Shown here: positions 54,873 through 64,000 of the stretch, one piece after another
How positions within the stretch are numbered: position 1 is the stretch's first letter
Layout: every line of letters starts with the position of its first letter
From: Terfezia claveryi
Taxonomy: Eukaryota; Ascomycota; Pezizomycetes; Pezizales; Pezizaceae
DNA: 64,000 bases
NCBI GenBank assembly: GCA_015179025.1
Contig: WHUX01000115.1
Location: forward strand, 106,841-170,840
Direction: 5' to 3'
Program-made: the position numbers and the translations under genes
Notes under the pieces: generated by a model
Seen by the model: the letters and a program-made list of their open reading frames with translations, nothing else
What the model was told of the DNA's origin: nothing
Database searches by the model: none

Positions 54873-55475
54873 CTAACGGGCAGTGGTATCCCATATTAAA
54901 CAATCCCACCCTCGTTCACAACACTTTTCCCAATAAGATCGACAACTCATCTTGCAGTCCTGGCAACCGCCATTACATCTGTACCTGTAAATCCAGTACA
55001 CCATTGAAAAACCGGCCCCCCAGGTCCCAGGAATAATTGGTCTAAACAACCAAGCGTCACAATCCCAAGGCTCAAATCTCGCTGCCTCCACTGCAGCCAT
55101 TTCCTCCAGAAAAGAATTACCTCCATCAGAACCTTTCTTAGGCCCAGACATCTCTACCAATACCTCTGCGCCCCCAACGTCTACCTCAACACACCAATCA
55201 GAAAACGTGACACTCTTGCTGGAAGAACTAGAACTAGATTCTAGACCAGTAGACGAAGAAAAACCAGGACCATAAGAAACATCAGGATCCTGACATCCAG
55301 CCTCACCAGCCTCGTGAGCCACCGAGCCAACAGAACTGTCAGTCGAACGGAGATCATAAGGATCATCAGCCACCACACCATCAGCACAGAAAGGTGCCAA
55401 AGAAGAAAAGTAACTCGATGATCGTATCGCATAACCAGCTGCGTTTGGTTGCGGACAGACGACGAAATCAGACAT
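54873..55475 (-). CDS. Antisense ORF in element D leader, 200 aa, cysteine-rich C-terminus
   Basis: Minus-strand ATG at 55475 (MSDFVVCPQP) to TAG at 54873; the open frame extends upstream to 55712, but this Met is the better start because the upstream part is antisense to Gag. It is located between the 5' LTR and Gag, where the plus strand has no frame. Composition: Ser-rich middle with a long Ser run, acidic patches, then IPGTWGAGFSMVYWIYRYRC and a Cys-dense end (CNGGCQDCKMSC, CC, C). The Cys pairs could bind zinc or form disulphides. I recognise no family. Its frame is intact while neighbouring Gag frames have stops. Antisense extra ORFs are known in some plant retroelements; a real role here is an inference. 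Confidence 0.45.
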   Translation of the reverse strand: MSDFVVCPQPNAAGYAIRSSSYFSSLAPFCADGVVADDPYDLRSTDSSVGSVAHEAGEAGCQDPDVSYGPGFSSSTGLESSSSSSSKSVTFSDWCVEVDVGGAEVLVEMSGPKKGSDGGNSFLEEMAAVEAARFEPWDCDAWLFRPIIPGTWGAGFSMVYWIYRYRCNGGCQDCKMSCRSYWEKCCERGWDCLIWDTTAR

Positions 55476-55524
55476 AATAGCGTCTGAACTTAGTAAGAAG
55501 ACTAAGAGGTCGAGACGGTTAACT

Positions 55525-57386
55525 ATGTTACCTGAAGATATTAAGAAATTAGTAGAAGAAACTCCCAGAAAGACCAGATTTATAGTTCCTAACACAGAAG
55601 GGGAAATAAATCTGCCTATGGATATAGAATTAGGAGAACCAGGTAGAGCAGGAACCAAACTATATTTTAGTATGGCTTTACCTCTTGCACCAAAGAATTT
55701 TGGAACAGACATCTTCCAACAATTGAGGAGATTTTGAAATATACTCGCTCAATGGGACATGCCCAATAGTATCATCCTGATGATACTCACTCTTAATGGA
55801 AGTCGTAGCAAAACACTACTTATGGCTAACACCTTACCCATTCAAAGAAGAAGACTTAGAAATGAACGCATTTTTAAGTAAAGAATTAAGAAACCTGTTG
55901 TTCCACTCTTAAGGAAACCGAATTGGGTAATAAATAACTGGGAAGAAATAATGGCATTTATGATGAGCGGCACTCATCTAGAAGAATCAGCACATACCGC
56001 GGAGGATTTTTTCAATCCTAGCAAAGAACTTCCAGGAGCGTTCCTGAGAACACCGAAAGATCAATCGAAAGGCAAAGGTCGAGCACCTGAGATACCAGAA
56101 AGGAGGACTGGGTCAGCCAAAGAACCAGACGACAAAGACCAACCACCAGAAGATATAGAATTACCAGAAGACGATGATGATCTAGATACAGGACTAGACC
56201 AACAGCAGCAGAAAACACAAGGAGGAGGACGAGACTCCGATAATAGTGGAGATGATAGCTCGGACTCTGATAAGGCATGTCAGTTGCAAGTCAAACTCTT
56301 AAAGAAAACCCAAACGAGGAAAATCGGTTGAACACCAGCAATGGGAATCTACAACAGGAATAGTTACAACGGGTAACCATAAAGCAACGAATGCTTTAAA
56401 AGGAATAAAGATTGATATGCCAGAAAAATTAAGAGGAGAAGACAAAAAATGGCAAGACTCACAATATTTTGACTCTTGGGCTACAGCAATGTAACGTTGG
56501 TTTATTCTCAAAACAATAGATTTAGAAGGCGCTTCAGCTCTAGAAATTGTTGGATTCAGAATGGAAGGGAGCGCGCTCACTACTTATAATCAATTCCTAA
56601 GAGAAAAAGGAAAGAATGCAACATTCTTTGGATTCATACTAGCGCTAAGGGATTTTCTGATACCCTCTACTAGTAAGGACATTTTGTGGAAACGATGGGA
56701 GACAGCCACACCATACAAGGACGGACGTCACATGGGAATCAAACAGTTTGCCAACTGGCTTACTGAAATGCAAATCAAATTGATTGACAAGGATGGCAAA
56801 CAATCAATATCGCAGAAAGTAAAAAGAAGAAAGTTTCTTAATACCTGCCGCCATACATGTCAGCTACATTAATTCCTTTAATCAAAGAAGAATGGTCATA
56901 TGACTAGCTCGTACATCAAGCGGAGTCATATGAAGCTTCCAAAAAGGATATTGCCCCACCATCCACAACAAATACATCCCGACGACAACACCCTCGGAAT
57001 GAAAATCGAAGTCACGGTCCACGCAGGGACCAGAATCAACGACAAAAAACAGGATTTAATCCTAGCAGCAATCCCAACACCAAACCCAAACAGAAAATCG
57101 GAAGGACTCAGATTGGGACACCATCACAAAAAAATTGGATCAGAAGATGAAGATGCAATTAATTAAAGACAAGAAATGTCTATGGTGTTGGAACCCTGGA
57201 CACTCCTACAAGGACTGTAGGAAACGAAAAAATAAGGTACCCATACGTACAGCCGCACAAGATTTAGCTATGCCGATAGCCACTAAGGATAAAAACAACA
57301 AGGATAAAATCAAGGAACGACCCTTGTCAAGACAGGTACCAGATTTTAGCAAGGTATTCGTTAAAGCTAACGAACACCCGCACTAG
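55525..57386 (+). pseudogene. Element D Gag region with CCHC knuckle (decayed)
   Basis: Frame 1 runs from 55525 with stops at 55735 and 55879, continues with a Glu/Asp-rich block (55951-56331), then shifts to frame 2 for the capsid-like core (MPEKLRGEDKKWQDSQYFDSW, stop at 56492, then WFILKTIDLEGASALEIVGF to 56872). The knuckle CLWCWNPGHSYKDC (about 57178-57219), a complete C-x2-C-x4-H-x4-C, lies in a third frame starting near 57135. At least three frame changes separate the blocks. Confidence 0.7.
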
Positions 57387-57853
57387 CTTTAATTGATCTC
57401 CAAACGAAGGGAGGAGACTTAATCAATTCTCAATTTGTACACCTATACAAAATACCAACTAGAAGTATCGAGAAGAAATCATTAAGTACTGCAATTAAAG
57501 GCTCAAAGGGAACGATAGACAAAGCTTGTACTATCAAACTTGATTGGATAGGTTATGTAGAAGAACGAACGTTCTATGTAGCTCATTTGACCGGATGGGA
57601 CATGATACTAGGAGAACCTGCTCTCAGCAAAGTGCGAGCAATAATTCCTGCCCATCAGGAACCAGTTACTATCCAACCGGAAAACATTCCACGATTCCAG
57701 CTAAGTGTATGGAAGGGATCTAGAACCATGGCGAATGGTATGAGATCAGCTATACACAGGTCAGCTGTGAATCAGTCACAGATTATAGTGAACCGGATAA
57801 TTGGGAAAATATTAGTGACGCAGACGAAACCGATTCAGAAAGAGAACTTATGA
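57387..57853 (+). pseudogene. Element D protease-like region
   Basis: ALIDLQTKGGDLINSQFV (about 57389-57440) stands where the D(S/T)G(A/S) active site of the aspartic protease is expected, and TGWDMILGEPAL (about 57587) matches the LGxxWL-type second conserved strand of retroelement proteases. The catalytic triplet is altered (DLQTKG), so the enzyme is either divergent or dead. Confidence 0.5.
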
Positions 57854-59258
57854 CAGCTGTTTCTATGGTACAGAAACAATTCAACCCTGTAACGGAGTTT
57901 CCCTTATTATTTCCCAAGACAATTCCACGGGAATTACCGCCACTAAGGAAAATTAATCACTCTATCAAACCAAAAGCAGGAGCTACTTGGATACCAAAAT
58001 GGCGACCCTCAGGACATCGATTTAGACAACAAATCCATGACAAATTAGTCGAAGAAGAAGCGTCAGGTCGCATATATAGAGTAGAAAATGACACAAATGC
58101 TGTAGTCATGTTCACTATCCCTAAACGAGATAAACCGGAAGAAGCCAGACATGTCAATGACTGTCGAGACCGCAATTTAGCTGTCGAACCGGATCACACC
58201 CCATTGCCAGATATTAATGAAGCAATTGAACTAGTAGGGAGAATCCCATTTGGACTAAGGTCGACTTAGCCGACGGATTTTTTAATATCAGGAACGATGA
58301 AGAATCTGAGCAACACTCTACCTTTTTATGTCACATGGGATATTTCAGAAGTAGAGTTATGCAACAAGGGGATCGTAACGCACCTGCTACCATGGTTCGC
58401 GTTATGCATGAAATTTTTAAGGACATGGTCTATAAAAATTTAATCATCTATATTGATGATATTATTATATTCTCCAAAACGTATGAAGAACATGTAGAAT
58501 TGTTGAAGAAAGTACTTCAACGTCTACAGGATGAGAAATTTTATCTCAAAGAAAGCAAATGCCAGTTCTTTACTCCAAGATTGGAAATCTTAGGACACGT
58601 TTTGACATCAGATGGATTACATGTAGACCCGAAGAAGAGGACTACTATATTAACATTTCCAACTCCTACAAGAAAAAAGGATCTTAGAGGATTCCTTGGA
58701 ATCGTTAATTATCTCAGCAGATTTATTCCTGACTTGGCATCGTATGCAAGCACCCTGTCAGAACTGCAAGGAGAAACAAAGAAATGGGAATGGACAGATA
58801 CTCATAATGCAGCGTTTGAAAAACTCAAGGAACTCGTGAATTCCCCACATGTTTTAAAACCCTGGAATAATGAATCTACTGAACCCAAATATTTAGTCTG
58901 TGATGCTAGTGATGTAGGACTAGGATCTTGGATAGGTCAAGGACCGTTGACGCACATCAGACCATCATGCTTCCACTCTAGAAAATTTAATCCAGCACAA
59001 CTCAATTATCCTACCTTTCAAAAGGAATTATTAGCGATTATTGACTCATTAAAATTTTTTGAAGCACAATTGAGAGGTCACAAGTTCACTATCCTTACAG
59101 ACCACAAACCATTAGTAACCTTCCATACTCAAACGCCTGCAAGTCAAAAATTGAGGCGATGGCAAGATTACCTAATGGAATTTGATACAGACATACAGCA
59201 TACCGCAGGAAAGGAAAATTTGATAGCAGACGCTTTATCAGAAAGCATAAATACTTGA
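57850..59258 (+). pseudogene. Element D reverse transcriptase-RNase H
   Basis: RT begins around MTAVSMVQKQF. WIPKWRPSGHRFRQQIHDKL, VVMFTIPKRDKPEEARHVNDCRDRN and PLPDINEAIELVGR lead to a frame change near 58262. The second frame has FRSRVMQQGDRNAPATMVRVM and the catalytic YIDDIIIFS (about 58450-58476), then GFLGIVNYLSRFIPDL (thumb/connection), and RNase H with VCDASDVGLGSW, KELLAIIDSLKFF and TDHKPLVTF, ending INT* at 59258. One frame break is the only clear defect. Confidence 0.8.
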
Positions 59259-62121
59259 ACACTCCCACCACCGAGGACGATTATATTTCCAACAGCATCG
59301 ATCCTCCTAACCATACCTACAACCGCAACATCTCTACCAACGCTTTAAGAACTTTCCACTCACCAGAAACCTCTACTAAGAACAATATGGTTTCTCGCGG
59401 AGCTATCAATTTCAAGCATGTCGACTGCGACTTCAACAAATGTCGTGGAAGAGCCGAAGAACTTGGACACCATATCTTTTGTCCATACTTCGAGGCATCC
59501 AGGATGAAGAAAGCGAATATGACATGATGAAGGAAGAAGAGTCCTCAGACGATGAGACTCTATCCACCATACCAGAAGAAGTTTTCAGCGGGTATGATCG
59601 TGTACCCAATATAAACAAGAACAAACCCTTAACAGTTCTTGGACTAAGATATAGGCCTCCATCTTCTGAAAACGCACAACAAAATACCCTCGCTCCTGAA
59701 GAAGCGAAAGAAATTGCTATCGACCTGGCTCATAGCAATTGGCAACAACACAAAAGGATGCACTGGTCCTTTTGCCGCGATTTTTACTGTCCAGTTCATG
59801 GCAGCTCCCACGCCATGAACAACCGCATGTTCACCGTCGAAACATGTGCAATTTGCAACCGCCACGGACATGGCAGTTTGAACTGTGACCTGACAGCCTC
59901 AGTTCTTAAGAAGGAGAAGGAATTCCTTACGACTCATATTGCGCATATCCTAGCCGCAAATGAGCCTCAAAAGGAACTAGCACCAGTACAACAAACGCCA
60001 GCTTATCCACCTCCACCAGCTCTCAGCCGTGAAGAAGCTATCCAGGAAATCGGAGAATGGGCAAAAAGATGGATTGCCAACAAGCCGACACAACCCACTT
60101 TCCAACCCAGCATTCAGTTCAGCAACCCTACCGAACAGATGACCAACCGACAAATGGAACAGGAGATCATGAATACTCCTGTTGCCCCACAACAACCATG
60201 GAATGCACCTCAACAACCAGCTGCAACTGCTAGCAGTAGTAACGCAATTCCAATCAACACCGCCGCCGTCACCACTCGTTCTAAAAAGCGAGTAGCCATT
60301 GACGAAGATTTACCCTCCTTCGTTCAAGACACCAAGACCTCCAGACAGCGTTGTGATTTCTGTAAGTTCTCAGGACATAATGCTTCTACATGCAAGGAGA
60401 AGAAACCCACCATCAATGACTTCAACACAAGGATCGAACCGACCCTCAACAAGCTCATTGAAGAGAAGCACATCAGCGACGGATTTGAAGACGACAAGGA
60501 CTACTTCATCACACACTGGCTTGACCAAGGAACAGGTATGAAAGCCGCATATCAATCATGCATGAGAGTATGTCCTATCTGGAAGAACTATTATGATACC
60601 TTTGTGAATCGTAAGGATCATAGAAGAAAAGACGGATTTTTGTATGTCAAGAACCGACAAGGACAATGGAGACTAGTCTTGCCCTCTACCTTTAATATCG
60701 AAGGTAAGAACTATCTCGAATTGGTTATTAAAGATGCACATGAAGCAACCGCTCATGGTGGCATTGAAAAAACGATGAAATATCTTACTGACCGATATGA
60801 TTGCCAGTCCTTTGCAGAACCAACTAAGGACTATATCAGAAGTTGTGATACTTGTCAACGGACAAAGTATTCCAACAAGGCGCCACTTGGACTCGTAACC
60901 CCATTACATGTACCAAGTAGGCCATGGACTGACATATCGATGGATTTTCTTAAAGTAGCACCTGTGTTTACTAAGTGTTCAATTTTGTACCCGAATATTC
61001 CTGTTGAAGAAGATCATGTAGTTTGTATTTCACGACTTTGGACGATTGTTGATAGACAATCAGGATTCAAGTTTCTTATTCCTGTCTCAGATAATTTCAC
61101 AGCAGAACAATGTACTGCTACCTTTGATACTCATGTAGTCCCAACTATGGGATACCCTTTCTGTATTGTTTTTGACCGCGACACTCTTTTTATGTCAACG
61201 CACTTTCAAGATTGGGCTAGGAATAAAGGAATCAAGTTGGAACCGTCCACCGCATATCATCCACGTGCAGACGGACAATCGGAAATTGTGAACAAAGAAA
61301 TTCTACAAGTAGCAAGAGCCTGTAAAATCGAAGGATTTGATTGGCTACAGAAACTACCAGAGATACAGTTGAAACTTAACTCTAGGTATAATGCCGCTAG
61401 ACAGAATAGTCCTTTTTCCACACTATTTGGATTTAATGCACATCTTGGCGTATCGATACTTCCATACCCCATTAATGCATATGTACCCGCAAATGAACGT
61501 CATGAGGTAACGTCTAAAAACCTATATGACGCCAAGAAGACTCAAGCATCTCAAGCGAACAAACGACTACCCAATACAGCCAAATTTTCAGTCGGACAAC
61601 AAGTTATGCTTTCCTCAGAAAATATCAACCTATCGAATGTCTCATCCAAGCTCAAACCAAAATGGCTAGGCCCATTTCCCATTATTTCTAGTAATCGGAA
61701 ACGCAATAACTATAGCCTAGACCTATCCAGTCAACCTGACCTCCACCTCATATATAATACTTTTCATATTAGCAAACTCAAACCATACTACAAAAACGAT
61801 CCCATCCAGTTCCCTCACAGACAATCTCAGGAACCAGGACCAATTCAAGATGATCGTTATGAAGTTGAAAAGGTATTAGAATTCAGAACAGCTCCTCGAA
61901 CTGGAGAAAGACAATATAAGGTCAGATGGCTAGGATACACTCCTAAATATGATTCCTGGGTAAACGCAAGGATATCACCACTGAAATTCTTCAAGACTTC
62001 TGGACGACCGGAAGCATGGAAGATACATTCAAGAGACGTCGAAGGACTAAAGGAAAACAAGGACCACGAACTAGAGATGAGACCCGAGCTCTCATCCAAC
62101 AAGAACGAGATAGAATCATGA
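59255..62121 (+). CDS. Element D second ORF: zinc-finger region, integrase, chromodomain
   Basis: A frame from 59255 to 59527 (with FKHVDCDFNKC..HHIFCPYF) overlaps an 893-codon frame (59440-62121) that continues it at -1; the switch lies in the shared 59440-59527. Before the integrase are several Cys/His clusters: FCRDFYCPVHGSSH, CAICNRHGHGSLNC (CCHC) and CDFCKFSGHNASTC (CCHC). Integrase follows: HGGIEKTMKYL...CDTCQ zinc region, then D in SMDFLK, D in VFDRDTLF and E in GQSEIVNKE, and a C-terminal barrel-like block (FSVGQQVMLSS). A chromodomain (DRYEVEKVLEFRTAP to YKVRWLGYTPKYDSW, about 61855-61965) closes it. Main frame intact. The start codon is uncertain; ATG 59386 is possible. Confidence 0.75.
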
Positions 62122-62250
62122 GTCAAGGAAACACTAAGGATATTCATGTTAATGCTAATGTATTAACAATGCATCAAATCTTAGGACGTATGGAAACCAA
62201 TATGGCAGAGCGAAGGAAGTAAGGATAGGAAATCCTTCTATGTGGGGAAG

Positions 62251-62929
62251 TGTAATGGAGAACGTTATTTCATTGCTTATATAATTGATTGTATACTTTT
62301 GTATTTCCTATATTACTACTATGTTATGTAACTAAGCCTCTCGGTTGAAGGACTAGCCTTCTACCACCTCCTATTGCTTTATAAGCGTCCATAGCACGCG
62401 GAATCTGCCATGGGAAGTTCCATGGCACTTGCCATATGAAGACACCCTCATTATGGCCGCGTGACCTCTGTTTAAGGCGTGTGACTCATACTATGGCCAC
62501 ATGACCATTGTCTAAGGCGTGTGACTCATTACTATGGCCACATGACCCCTTTTGTATAGCGCACTACCTTCTAGTGTGCCACCCTTTATTGTATTTATTT
62601 CCTTAGTCATCAGATCTCAGAGAAGTATAAATAGGCCACTGGATTCCCTCTGGAATCCACAAGAAAGACAAGAAGCAACCAAGCAAGCCTTCAGAGCAAG
62701 CAAGCCTATATTCCGATCAGATCAAGATCATATAGCTTAGATAGCACAAATCAGATAAGATAGATTACACCAGTTAATTACTGTTCCTTTCGGGAACATC
62801 CCACATAGTAATCTCCCTACCCTTCTGAGGTCTTACCTCAGCAGAACCGAAATACACAAACGTCCGTACCTACGGATATAGATTGTATAAACGGTACCAA
62901 ATGAATACTATCTAGTACCATTCATTACA
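62251..62929 (+). repeat. 3' LTR of element D
   Basis: 679 bp, near-identical to 53967-54646, preceded by TATGTGGGGAAG and followed by the AGAAC duplication. Confidence 0.92.
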
Positions 62930-64000
62930 AGAACCTACTACAGGTACTTTTGGCAGTATTTGCTGCTGCACTCAGTCGGACCTCCGATGCTCCTGCTCTT
63001 GTGACCCGACATAAAGCATCGTGCCATAAGGCAATATTATGTATTAGGTATATCACCGACTTTATCCTAATTGCACAGTACAAGGTCTATACTCTGGGAA
63101 CGATCCAATCAATGAAGGATTATCTTGAGGACTTCCACAAATACAAGGAACTATTTCTTCAGTTTCGAGTATCCAAGTCCTCTAAAGCCACAGCAATGTT
63201 GGCATTGAAAGACCTCCATGTTGACATGCTAACTAGTAGGGCGCACTACAATTTTCCAAAAATGTATTTGATTTCGCATTTTGTGGATCAAATTGCCGAA
63301 TATGGATCTCTGCTGCAATTTTCGATAGATATCTATGAGGCTTTATATAAGCCTCTCAAGGATAGATACTGGTGGAGCAATCATGTCAATGTGGTACCTC
63401 AAGTGATTCAGACCTACACGCAAGCATACAATTTCACTATGTGCGAGAAATATATTTCCCAATAGGTCATAGAGCTTCCCCATATACCCAACAAAATACA
63501 AACTATCCTTCATCTGACGACGTGGAGTATACATCTACCGAAAGAAGCTGCCCTGACCAGACCAGACATAAGTTGCAAGGGCCGATAAATACAAAAGATA
63601 TACACAATCTGCAAACATTGCAGACACTATACCAGCTACCCGATCTACTCAGTCTTACAAGCACCTTTCTTGCACGCAATTACCTCCAGTCCTCCGACCT
63701 AGAATCCGACATTACACGTCTATAACACATTCCGGTGGAGGTATTTAACACCCTCCAAGTTGCTGTTCCCACATTCAATGATGATGGGTACATGTTACAC
63801 CATCTGTTGTATACTAGAGGTGAGTTCCAAAACTAAGATGAAAGATATAACTGGGTATTCGTTCGACGGTGTAAGTTCGCACCAAGGAAAGCCCTTGGTA
63901 GACTTGACGGCAGGGTTCCTGCCCAACTAAATTCCATGTTCAAACTGCAAGTAGAAAACAATGATACGTACTTCCTTGCACATGTTTCACTAATGCAGTA

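Larger units (their letters stand above)
53967..62929 (+). mobile_element. Ty3/Gypsy chromodomain element D (8.96 kb)
   Basis: LTRs 53967-54646 (680 bp) and 62251-62929 (679 bp), starting TGTAATGGAGAACG and ending ATTACA, nearly identical. The exact 5-bp target duplication AGAAC lies at 53962-53966 and 62930-62934. Internal order: an antisense ORF in the leader, Gag (two blocks), CCHC, protease-like, RT-RNase H, then a separate ORF with zinc fingers, integrase and chromodomain. Polypurine tract TATGTGGGGAAG precedes 62251. Several stops and frame changes make it defective, though some frames are intact. It is a different lineage from elements A and B. Confidence 0.92.
51886..64000 (+). pseudogene. 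Decayed Plavaka-like transposase, copy 2, split by a MITE and element D; runs off the window
   Basis: Collinear with the element C transposase on the plus strand. It has a C2H2 finger with a TAA at one Cys-adjacent codon (about 51913-51985), NVWDYKLARLF...HRIDGFF (52480-52550) and WTTGSVQYALRPKSDFYYRNI. An intron at 52864-52911 follows WWKQQ, at the same codon as in element C. Then come VSDQTYLTNFSGDKKL, NVWIPIALLPI and HIENVMIYGILTNR. After the MITE (53276-53513) and element D (53967-62929) it continues with SRAHYNFPKMYLISHFVDQIAEYG (about 63230) and RYNWVFVRR...RLDGRVPAQLNSMF at the right edge. Many stops and frame changes; not functional. Confidence 0.8.

Noticed and set aside
54269..62740. 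62-aa plus-strand ORF in both LTRs of element D (54269-54457 and 62552-62740)
   Set aside because: Spans the TATA box and transcription start region of the LTR; duplicated only because the LTR is.

Overview
The window looks like repeat-rich nuclear DNA from a filamentous ascomycete. A Pezizomycete such as a truffle relative is my best guess, but no host marker gene proves it. The evidence is 43-57 nt introns with fungal splice signals, chromodomain Ty3/Gypsy elements, a Plavaka-type transposase, Crinkler/RHS-type effector genes, and many C-to-T type stops with very AT-rich tracts, which resemble repeat-induced point mutation (RIP). Almost nothing is a conserved housekeeping gene.

Layout. 1-4.1 kb: unrecognised fragments, a broken deaminase-like gene (about 1.79-2.40 kb) and a 790-bp TA-flanked inverted-repeat element. 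4.3-6.8 kb: a Crinkler/RHS-type gene (SAM-like header, P-loop NTPase, restriction-endonuclease-like domain) broken at a G11 tract. 6.8-9.5 kb: small repeats, a 700-bp MITE and a hAT remnant. 9.6-12.0 kb, minus strand: a second effector-type gene with the same header and a different nuclease-like domain, broken at a G12 tract. 12.5-13.3 kb: a minisatellite. 14.4-16.7 kb: a gag-bearing LTR-retroelement remnant. 16.9-18.1 kb: an intact trypsin-fold protease gene. 18.8-19.7 kb: an inverted fragment of the same retroelement. 20.2-21.3 kb: AT-rich decayed DNA.

21.3-43.8 kb is one nest. Ty3/Gypsy element A (21287-43797, 427-bp LTRs, exact TSD TAAGT) holds a MITE in its 5' LTR, a 6.36-kb relative, element B (24148-30509, two 556-bp LTRs), in its RT region, and a 9.88-kb multigene DNA transposon, element C (32122-42002, TA target duplication, CATCAGCAA ends), in its integrase. 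C carries an intact 962-aa Plavaka-like transposase, an intact 421-aa protein of unknown function, a small arginine-rich spliced gene and a decayed DUF6532-like gene. The MITE has the same ends as C and is probably mobilised by the same transposase.

43.8-51.9 kb is AT-rich decayed DNA with a long inverted repeat, interrupted by an intact 1.86-kb pogo/Fot1-type transposon (perfect 45-bp TIRs, TA duplication, 508-aa spliced transposase). From 51.9 kb to the window end lies a second, decayed Plavaka-like transposase. It contains another MITE copy and an 8.96-kb chromodomain Gypsy element D (53967-62929, TSD AGAAC), which has a split pol and an intact antisense ORF in its leader.

The order of events can be read from the nesting: decayed AT-rich host DNA, then A, then the MITE, B and C inside A; and Plavaka copy 2, then MITE and D inside it. 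Gene structures come from reading frames and splice motifs only. No database search was possible, so family names rest on motif recognition.
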